A stretch of DNA of 8,718 bases from an uncultured Ignavibacteria bacterium (GTDB taxonomy: Bacteria; Bacteroidota; Ignavibacteria; Kapaibacteriales; UBA961). The DNA lies in the NCBI GenBank assembly GCA_937868245.1, contig CALMMI010000705.1:1-8718 (forward strand). Reading direction: 5' to 3'. A model generated the notes under the pieces. That model had not been told where the DNA came from. It saw nothing but the letters and a program-made list of their open reading frames with translations, and ran no database searches. Below are positions 1 through 6,400 of the stretch, piece by piece. The first letter of the stretch is position 1. Every line of letters starts with the position of its first letter. Both the position numbers and the translations under genes were made by a program.

Positions 1-686
1 GGTCCCATCGGGTGGTTCATTCCAAGTTTCATTACTGTATCAATATCTTCCGCCGAAGCCACCCCTTCCATCAAACAGAAAACCGCCTCATTAATCATCG
101 GCATAAGAATACGATTCGAGATAAAGCCCGGATAATCCTGAACACTAACCGGAGTTTTTTGGAGATGCTTGGCAAGCTCTTCGATTGTTGAATATGTTTC
201 GTCACTCGTAGAAAATCCGCGAATAATTTCACATAGCTTCATAAGCGGAACCGGATTGAAAAAGTGCATACCGATAAATCTATCGGGACGTGAAGTAACT
301 GCTGCAATAGATGTAACCGAAATTGAACTTGTATTGCTGGCAAAGATTGTATGTGGCTGACAGATGGAATCCACAATCTTGAAGAGTTTAGCCTTAATAT
401 CAAAGTTTTCGCTTGCCGCTTCAATAATTAAATCTGCATTTACTGCAGCTTCTTCAAGATTAACGGAAGGAGTGATTCTTGCTAAAGTGTCAGCTTTTAC
501 ATTTTCGTCAATTATCCCCTTTTTTACCTGCCGACCTAGATTTTGCTCAATTGCAGAAAGTCCGCGATGTAAAGATTCTGTACTAACATCAATCAATATA
601 ACAGTATAACCAAATTGGGCAAACGTGTGGGCAATGCCATTGCCCATCGTTCCTGCACCGATAACGACAACATTTTCGATAGCCAT
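1..686 (-). CDS. hbd: 3-hydroxybutyryl-CoA dehydrogenase, 3' end outside window
   Basis: NAD(P)-dependent dehydrogenase that interconverts 3-hydroxyacyl-CoA (typically 3-hydroxybutyryl-CoA) and acetoacetyl-CoA in cytoplasmic fatty-acid or butyrate metabolism. The minus frame reads without stop from ATG at 686-684 to the window edge: 228 codons of a family usually about 280-290 long, so only the end of the C-terminal domain is missing. Visible features: Rossmann motif GAGTMGNGIAH (residues 10-20), Asp33 after strand 2, SNTSS (117-121), GMHFFNPVP (139-147) and PGFISNRI (186-193). By family alignment the catalytic residues would be Ser120, His141, Glu153 and Asn191, all present. The last visible stretch (NHPMG) starts the dimerisation domain. 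A purine-rich ribosome binding site (AAAAGGAA, 691-698) lies just upstream and supports this start. hbd and the paralogous multifunctional FadB-type enzymes share these motifs, but the short N-terminus directly at the Rossmann fold favours the stand-alone enzyme. Confidence 0.95.
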   Translation of the reverse strand, partial: MAIENVVVIGAGTMGNGIAHTFAQFGYTVILIDVSTESLHRGLSAIEQNLGRQVKKGIIDENVKADTLARITPSVNLEEAAVNADLIIEAASENFDIKAKLFKIVDSICQPHTIFASNTSSISVTSIAAVTSRPDRFIGMHFFNPVPLMKLCEIIRGFSTSDETYSTIEELAKHLQKTPVSVQDYPGFISNRILMPMINEAVFCLMEGVASAEDIDTVMKLGMNHPMG

Positions 687-743
687 AGTTTTCCTTTTGA
701 ATTAAAAAATGAAGGAAGGATTTGTATTTTAGAATTGAGAGCA

Positions 744-773
744 CAAAATTACGAAAATAGAATTGCTAGGCAA
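744..773 (-). promoter_or_regulatory. Candidate Bacteroidota-type promoter for the dehydrogenase
   Basis: Read on the minus strand, TAATTTTG (751-744) matches the Bacteroidota -7 consensus TAnnTTTG. A TTG (773-771) lies 19 bases upstream, the expected -33 spacing. Transcription would start near 737, giving a leader of about 50 bases before ATG 686. The match is to a known consensus; activity is inferred. Confidence 0.55.
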
Positions 774-781
774 TTCTATTT
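755..781. repeat. Perfect 12-bp-arm palindrome over the dehydrogenase promoter
   Basis: Arms 755-766 (AAATAGAATTGC) and 770-781 (its exact reverse complement) flank a 3-base centre. The right arm contains the candidate -33 element of the dehydrogenase promoter, so a dimeric regulator bound here would block RNA polymerase. Size and position fit an operator, for example for a TetR-type fatty-acid repressor, but no regulator gene is visible nearby. A genome-wide palindromic repeat is the main alternative, because other palindromes lie next to it. Confidence 0.5.
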
Positions 782-823
782 GAGCGGTTTGGAGAAGTTT
801 TAAGGAAAATTCTTTACTTATCT

Positions 824-854
824 GTAGAATCAGAGTTTGCAAACTCGATTCTAC
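824..854. repeat. Long near-perfect hairpin (palindromic element)
   Basis: GTAGAATC (824-831) pairs with GATTCTAC (847-854). After one bulged A at 832, GAGTTT (833-838) pairs with AAACTC (841-846) around a central GC. The fold would be a 14-bp stem with a single bulge. There is no T-tract on either side, so it is not an obvious terminator. It is more like a REP-type element or a cruciform-forming site. Confidence 0.6.
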
Positions 855-904
855 GGGTAGTGGCTTCAATACCAAATTTCAAAAAATTAAAACATTCAAT
901 TCCA

Positions 905-1070
905 AAGCCCGATACGGGCTGCATGTTTGTAGAAAACAATCAGTATAGAATCAAGCACCATAGGTGCGACCTGTTTATATATATTACTTGCCAACAGGTC
1001 GCTCCTGACGGAGCTTATTGGAATGGATATGAAACGTTTTTCTACTAACAGGTCGCTCCTATCGGAGCTT
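905..1070. repeat. Cluster of four REP-like hairpin units
   Basis: Four 24-bp units share the plan AAGC-stem-loop-stem followed by a tail ending CTGTT or similar: 905-928 and 953-976 on the plus strand, 993-1016 and 1047-1070 on the minus strand. Stems differ but still pair: GCCCG/CGGGC, GCACC/GGTGC, GCTCC/GGAGC and GCTCC/GGAGC. The two minus-strand units match at 22 of 24 bases, and both differences are in the loop. The last three share the tail GACCTGTT, while the first is more diverged. Head-to-head arrangement of small stem-loops with a conserved tail is typical of bacterial REP/BIME elements. No transposase is in the window. Confidence 0.75.
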
Positions 1071-1125
1071 TAATAATATCTTCCAATCAATATCCATTCG
1101 TGATGTAAAAGAAGATTGTTAGGAC

Positions 1126-1133
1126 TATTTTTG
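1126..1133 (+). promoter_or_regulatory. Weak -7-like element upstream of the sigma factor
   Basis: TATTTTTG matches TAnnTTTG, but no TTG is found at the expected spacing upstream. It would leave a leader of roughly 80 bases before ATG 1218. In AT-rich DNA such a match can occur by chance. If the sigma factor is autoregulated, its promoter would look different and I cannot recognise it. Confidence 0.25.
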
Positions 1134-1217
1134 CTTTCTTACTATTTATTTGTAACCAATTGCCGGGCTAATTACTCATACTGTCAAGAACGTTCGATAA
1201 TCAAGCACTAAAGTGAT

Positions 1218-1778
1218 ATGGACATGAATACTAACGGTACATCATTCAACCACCAAGCAGATCTTGCCCGAAAGGCAAAGCAGGAGCGATTTATGAATCT
1301 GCTGCGCCCGTACCACAAACGGCTTGAACGGTTTGCTCTTACAATGACACGTAACCGTGAAGATGCAAAAGATGTGGTAGGTGAAACAGTACTGCTCGCC
1401 TACGAACATTTGGAAACACTCCGCAATGACGATGCATTTATAGGCTTTCTCTTTACAATCGCTTCTCGGGTTGCCCAAAAGAGGATGTTCAAAAGAAGAG
1501 AAGACACTGCCACCGACGAACAAGTGGAAGCCCTTTACGATAACTTTACACAACCGGATGTAGCGTTCGATGTCCAATTGCTATATGAGGCACTCGACAA
1601 ATTGCCACTCGAGCAGCGCGAAGCTGTGATAATGGCTGAAATCACAGGTTTATCCCACAAGGAAATTCAGAAGATTCAAGGCGGAACTATCTCGGGTGTA
1701 AAGGTACGGATTTTCAGAGCGAAACGCCGCTTAGCGCAGTTATTGGGTGTTGAAAAAAAAACTGAAGTAAGCTCATAA
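1218..1778 (+). CDS. ECF-type RNA polymerase sigma factor (sigma-70 family)
   Basis: A 186-residue two-domain sigma factor that would direct core RNA polymerase to a specific promoter set. Region 2 spans about residues 24-96: an LLRPYHKRLERFALTMT helix, then NREDAKDVVGETVLLAYEHL (46-65), the usual DAEDxxQExFLxAW position, then FLFTIASRVAQKRMFKRR. Region 4 spans about 118-178: LLYEALDKLPLEQREAVIM, a helix-turn-helix around GLSHKEIQKI, and VKVRIFRAKRRLAQLL. Length and lack of regions 1 and 3 fit the ECF class. The usual Trp of the region 2 WLxxIA motif is Phe (GFLFTIA). ATG 1218 follows AAAGTGAT, a weak ribosome binding site; ATG 1224 is an alternative start. It is the first gene of a plus-strand block with a membrane protein and a large outer-membrane protein, suggesting control by an envelope signal. 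I cannot assign an ECF subgroup. Confidence 0.92.
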   Translation: MDMNTNGTSFNHQADLARKAKQERFMNLLRPYHKRLERFALTMTRNREDAKDVVGETVLLAYEHLETLRNDDAFIGFLFTIASRVAQKRMFKRREDTATDEQVEALYDNFTQPDVAFDVQLLYEALDKLPLEQREAVIMAEITGLSHKEIQKIQGGTISGVKVRIFRAKRRLAQLLGVEKKTEVSS

Positions 1779-1789
1779 ACGAATCAGAA

Positions 1790-1827
1790 TTTCGTAGCGG
1801 TGGGTTTGAAAACCCACCGCTACGAAA
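1790..1827. repeat. Perfect 18-bp-arm inverted repeat in the sigma/membrane-protein spacer
   Basis: Arms 1790-1807 and 1810-1827 are exact reverse complements around GA. The stem core is GTAGCGGTGGGTTT. It begins 11 bases after the sigma factor stop. On the plus strand it is followed by A's rather than T's, and on the minus strand also by no T-run, so it is not a standard intrinsic terminator. It may stabilise the sigma mRNA 3' end, attenuate read-through into the next gene, or be a mobile palindromic repeat. Confidence 0.7.
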
Positions 1828-1853
1828 AAAAAATACAAAATACAAGAGCAGTC

Positions 1854-1920
1854 ATGTCAGTTGCTACAACTGACATTTCGTAATGACGATTAGAAGAAGG
1901 TCGGTTGTAGCAACCGACCT
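1854..1920. repeat. Two related hairpins with compensating base changes
   Basis: Hairpin one: ATGTCAGTTG (1854-1863), CTA, CAACTGACAT (1867-1876). Hairpin two: AGGTCGGTTG (1898-1907), TAG, CAACCGACCT (1911-1920). Each has perfect 10-bp arms. Reverse-complementing the first aligns its TAG centre with the second; the arms differ at two positions and each change is matched on the other arm, so pairing is kept. They lie 55 bp before the start of the membrane-protein gene and may act in its leader, or be REP-like insertions. Confidence 0.7.
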
Positions 1921-1974
1921 GACCTATGAGTAAAACATAAAAAAGCAAACTATTAATTCTCAATCAAGAAAACC

Positions 1975-3399
1975 ATGAAAACCTCTCTTCAATCTTTCTT
2001 CGACAAAGTGGTTTCTTTCAGGAGCGGGTCGCCCCTCTGGACGGAAGACGAACTCCGCTCACTTGTAGAAAGCAGCGACAACCAATCGCCTCTTCCACGC
2101 AGGCAACCATCTATGCTGTGGAAAATAATGGTACCCGGTCTTGTCCTTATCACCGCAGGGGCTGCGTACTTTTATAGTACAATCAATTCTCCACAAGCAG
2201 ATCAAAATACAAAGCAGCAAATTAGAGCAGAAGCTACACAATCGACTAAGATTGATGAACAGCCCGGAAATACTGCACAATCGATAGCACAAACAGAAAC
2301 ATCCACTGTTGTAAATCAAAAGATTCACGCTCCATTACATATCGAAGGAATAAATGCAATTGACCTTACGAATGACGAATTGGAAGAATTGGGAATTCAC
2401 CAAACGAAAGAAGGCGGGTATTCACTCACTACAAAGTTAGGGATCGAGTACAAAAATCCTGCATCGTTGAAGGCTATTGCTTTCATGAGTAATCAGCCAA
2501 ACCGCAGAGCGGCAGTGGAGTTTCGTTCTGAAAGTATAAAATCAATTGTAGAAAAATTAGGCGGGCAGGTTTCCCCTACTTTCGGTGTATTGAAAATTGC
2601 AGTTTCAATAGATACATTCGGTATTAATTCCAAGGTAATAAACAATAGTTCCGATGAACAGAAGGAAGTGTATCCGCTTGTCATTACCCACCAAAGTATC
2701 GATCCTTCGGGTGAAAGAAAATCTCAAGTGCAATTCTTTGGGAATCAAAAAGACTCACTCAATGTTCCTGCTGAATACCGAAAGGAAATTGCAGGTTTGT
2801 TCGACCTCTATTCTGATGCGCCCGAAGATAAAAAGGATATTCACAATTTCCCTTTAATCGGAAAATTAATCCCTGTGCGAGTCACTTTGGGGAATGAGTT
2901 GCAAAATCCAAGTAGTGCAGAAATCATCTACTGGTTCTATCCTTCTCAAGCCTTTGTAAACAAATTGCCTGAGCGTTATAAAACTCAGATTCTAACCGAA
3001 GTTCAAGCAATAGCAACGCTTGATGATTTTAAGGACACCAAACAGGCAGATACTATTATCGAACAATGGATGCAACCCAATCAAACCGGAGAATATAAAT
3101 ACACTGATGTAGCTCGTTCAAACAGCGGGGCAATTACGATTTCCGCCATCGGTCCTAACCCTGCTCATGACCATACGACGATTTTCTATTCCCTGACGGC
3201 ACAGCGGACGGTAAGTGTAGCTCTGTATGATTTCAGTGGACGGCTTATCAGCACTCTGGCAACATCCGGCAATATGTCAGCAGGTGAGCAGCATGAGATT
3301 TCGGTGAATGTCGGTCATTTACCTTCTGGAGCGTACCTGATATCGCTCATAAGTGACCGCGGCGAACAGGCAATTCAACGATTGATCATTCAGAATTAA
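1975..3399 (+). CDS. Single-pass membrane protein with T9SS-type C-terminal domain, putative sigma partner
   Basis: 474 residues, not a family I can name. Order: a cytoplasmic tail (1-46) with an acidic LWTEDELRSLVES segment, a positively charged PRRQ, one transmembrane helix (about 48-68, MLWKIMVPGLVLITAGAAYF), a polar Gln/Thr-rich linker (70-120), a periplasmic region of unknown fold (123-380), and a C-terminal domain (about 388-474). The last shows GPNPAHDHTTIFYSL, VALYDFSGR, LPSGAYLISL and a final LIIQN, the pattern of type A T9SS sorting domains. Cytoplasmic tail plus one helix plus its place after a sigma gene suggest an anti-sigma-like regulator, but no zinc-binding (ZAS) or FecR motif is visible, so that role is inferred. 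An internal helix instead of a cleavable signal peptide is odd for a T9SS cargo. The start is supported by AAGAAAA before ATG 1975. The stop lies 15 bp before the next gene, implying co-transcription. Confidence 0.85.
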   Translation: MKTSLQSFFDKVVSFRSGSPLWTEDELRSLVESSDNQSPLPRRQPSMLWKIMVPGLVLITAGAAYFYSTINSPQADQNTKQQIRAEATQSTKIDEQPGNTAQSIAQTETSTVVNQKIHAPLHIEGINAIDLTNDELEELGIHQTKEGGYSLTTKLGIEYKNPASLKAIAFMSNQPNRRAAVEFRSESIKSIVEKLGGQVSPTFGVLKIAVSIDTFGINSKVINNSSDEQKEVYPLVITHQSIDPSGERKSQVQFFGNQKDSLNVPAEYRKEIAGLFDLYSDAPEDKKDIHNFPLIGKLIPVRVTLGNELQNPSSAEIIYWFYPSQAFVNKLPERYKTQILTEVQAIATLDDFKDTKQADTIIEQWMQPNQTGEYKYTDVARSNSGAITISAIGPNPAHDHTTIFYSLTAQRTVSVALYDFSGRLISTLATSGNMSAGEQHEISVNVGHLPSGAYLISLISDRGEQAIQRLIIQN

Positions 3400-3414
3400 G
3401 GAAAGGAAAACACC

Positions 3415-6400
3415 ATGAAAACAATAGTAATACTCGTAACAATCCTCTTGAATGTAATCGTCGCCCAAGCACAAATGAATCAATCTGTTAATAAAAACAG
3501 TGAGGACTGGAGCGGTTCAACAAGACTATTAGTTCAAACAGGTAAGGCAAGTGATGTTGAACTCGCCTCAACAACTGTTACAGCATCAATAGTCGGTGTA
3601 ATTGCTGATGTAAATGTACGGCAGGTCTATGTTAATCACGGCTCGCAGCCGCTCGAAGCTATCTATGTATTTCCCGGCTCAACCCGTGCTGCAGTTTATG
3701 CAATGACTATGACGGTTGGAAAACACATCATAAGAGCAGTAGTCCGTGAAAAAGAGCAGGCACGTCAGGAATACACCGTTGCCAAAGAGCAAGGCCGTTC
3801 GGCTTCATTACTTGAAATGCTTAATCCAAATGTTTTCAAAATGAATGTGGCAAATGTTCGCCCGGGTGATTCAATCGTAGTTGATATGCGCTATACCGAG
3901 TCAATTCCACTTGCGGAAGGAATATACGAATTTGTGTATCCCGCAGTTGTTGGTCCGCGTTATGTAAGTGCAACTCAAAACGAAGTGAATAACGCCCTTT
4001 CAAAGGAGAATTTACCAACGGAAATTCCCGGGAAATTTACTATTTCTGTTTCTCTTTCTACAGGTGTTCCTCTCAAATCCGTAGAAAGTCCTTCGCATGC
4101 ATTGGATATCAACGGTAGCGGTTCATCATCCAATAAGCGTATTTCGAGCAGCAAAGGAACGATTACCAAAATTGGAATTTCCAATAAAGATAACGCAAAA
4201 CAGAACCGTGATTTTGTCCTTAGGTATGTACTCAGCGGACGAAGTATCGAATCAGGGCTTATGCTTTTCAAGGGAGAAAAGGAAAACTATTTTATGCTCA
4301 TGGCTCAGCCTCCAAGAAATGTAGAAATTCCTTCTATTCTCCCACGTGAATTTGTATTTATTGTGGATGTAAGCGGTTCGATGGACGGATTCCCTTTAGA
4401 AATTGCCGATCGTTTGATGGACAGTTTGTTAAATGTTCTAAGACCTGAGGACAAGTTTAATATCATCACGTTTTCGGGGAGTTCCAATGCGCTTGGTGAG
4501 CAATCACTTGCTGTTACTCCTAATAACATCACCAAAGGACGTGAATTCCTTAGAACCAATAGAGTGGGCGGAGGAACGGAACTACTCCCTGCGCTTGAAC
4601 GTGCATTGAAAATGCCGACAAAAGAAAATTATGCACGTTCATTTGTAGTAATAACCGACGGATTTGTTTCGATTGAACGAGAAGCATTCAAATATGTACG
4701 GGCAAATCTGAACAAAGCTAATATCTATGCGTTTGGCATTGGTAACTCAGTTAACAGATTCTTGATAGAAGGTTTGGCTCGTGCCGGGAATGCAGACCCT
4801 ATCATTGTCACGAACCAAGCCGAAGCACCCAAAATGGCAGATAAATTCAAGCATTATATTGAAGCACCTGTTCTTACGAACATCAAGGTAGATTACGGCA
4901 ATCTTGATGTGTATGATGTAGAACCCTCTGCTATTGCTGATGTAACTGCACAGCGTCCGATAGTGGTTTTCGGGAAATGGCGTGGGAAGAATATTGGTAA
5001 AGTGAAGCTAACCGGAATGACTTCAGATGGGGCACTTGATATAAGTGTAGATATTGGAGCATCACCAATAGCTCCCGAACATAGCGCGCTCAAATATCTA
5101 TGGGCAAGGAATAAAATCACGATGATTGAAGATGAATCAAACCAACGTCCAACTACCGACGAGCGTAAAACCATAACTGACATTGGCTTGCAGTATAATT
5201 TGCTGACAAAATACACTTCGTTTGTGGCGATTGATTCCATAACTCCCGTGATAGTCGCTAAGTCGGTAGAGCCGAAACCTGCTGTTTCCAATACAAATAA
5301 TTTTAAAGTAAGTGCAAATGCCACTACGACTGCAGGAGGAGATTTAACAGGTGGATATCCGAATCCAACAATTAGTGGCGAGGTTTTAGAGAAAGCCCGT
5401 AAATTCGAGAAGGATAGTAAATCTCAAAAGATTAAAAAAGGAACTGCAAAAACTCAAAAAGATGATAAGAGCCAAAGTAATGATGATTTTTCAACTACTT
5501 ACCCTGCTGGACCTGTAGGAGGAGATTTAACAGGTGATTATCCGAATCCACAAATTGCAGAAGGAGCAGTACGAACCAATCGTATTTATGACAGTGCGGT
5601 TACAACTCAGAAGTTACGAAATGGCTCTGTAACTACAGAACAAATTCTTGATGGAACAATGACTGAAGTAGATATTGCAAACTTTACAATCGTAAATAAC
5701 AATATCGCTCTCAATACAATAAGACCTTCAAATTTAGGAACTACTCCAGCCGGAATAGCTCAAAACAGACTTTTGATGGGATGGGGACCAACCGCTGCGG
5801 ATAGTTTGGTTTGGCTGAATCAGTCAAATGCTACTGAACAAGTATTGGGTTGGAATGGTACAACTTCAAATTGGAGGAGAGTGCCTGTTGAATCACTCAA
5901 TTCACCTGCTTTAGGTGCTACTTCAACTACACAAACTGCACTTAACAGGAATAGATTACTTATTGGTATCGATCCTATTAGCAAGGATACTTCCAGAGGA
6001 TGGTTAAATACTCCATCTCCAAATGGATCTGTTCTTCGTTATAATAGCGGAACTGACGTAATTGAATGGGATGCAAACAACAAATTGTTCTTCCCTATTG
6101 ATGGAGATACAACAATTAATTTGTCTCTAGCTCCACCGATGATTCGTTTGACAAACCGAGGTGACGCTCCTACGTTAATTCTTCCAAATAACGGAGTGGT
6201 GGATGCATCTCATGCATTGCAATTAAACCAACCTCAAAAAGCACCTGATGACAGTATTAGAGTACAAATGGGCACGTCTGAACCTGCTGCAACGCAAAAT
6301 GGGAGAACTACTGACTACACAAAAGTTGCCCGTGAAACAGTTCAAAGTGTAGTACCACTCACAGCTGGAGCTCAATCATCCGGAAATGGTTTTGAAGTAC

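Larger units (their letters stand above)
687..1217. other. Gene-free divergent spacer with promoters and palindromes
   Basis: This 531-bp spacer separates the minus-strand dehydrogenase from the plus-strand sigma factor, so it must hold both promoters. I see no convincing gene. Short open frames here have no ribosome binding site, run through the palindromic repeats and resemble nothing I recognise. It contains the dehydrogenase promoter and palindrome (744-781), a long hairpin (824-854), four related hairpin units (905-1070) and a weak -7-like element before the sigma gene (1126-1133). Confidence 0.7.

Noticed and set aside
860..1048. Small plus-strand gene of 62 codons in the divergent spacer
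   Set aside because: It runs through the hairpin repeats, has no ribosome binding site and no recognisable protein features.
993..1070. CRISPR-like array
   Set aside because: Only two direct copies here, the other related units are inverted, spacing is uneven and no cas gene is present.
1753..1761. Run of nine A's near the end of the sigma gene as a slippage or programmed frameshift site
   Set aside because: Both alternative frames stop within a few codons and only the last residues would change, so no extended product or fusion results.
1790..1827. Intrinsic terminator after the sigma gene
   Set aside because: The stem is excellent, but neither strand has a T-tract after it; the plus strand is followed by A's.
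4893..5324. 143-codon minus-strand open frame
   Set aside because: It lies opposite the clearly coding vWA-downstream region, with no ribosome binding site or known motif, so it is a shadow of the real gene.
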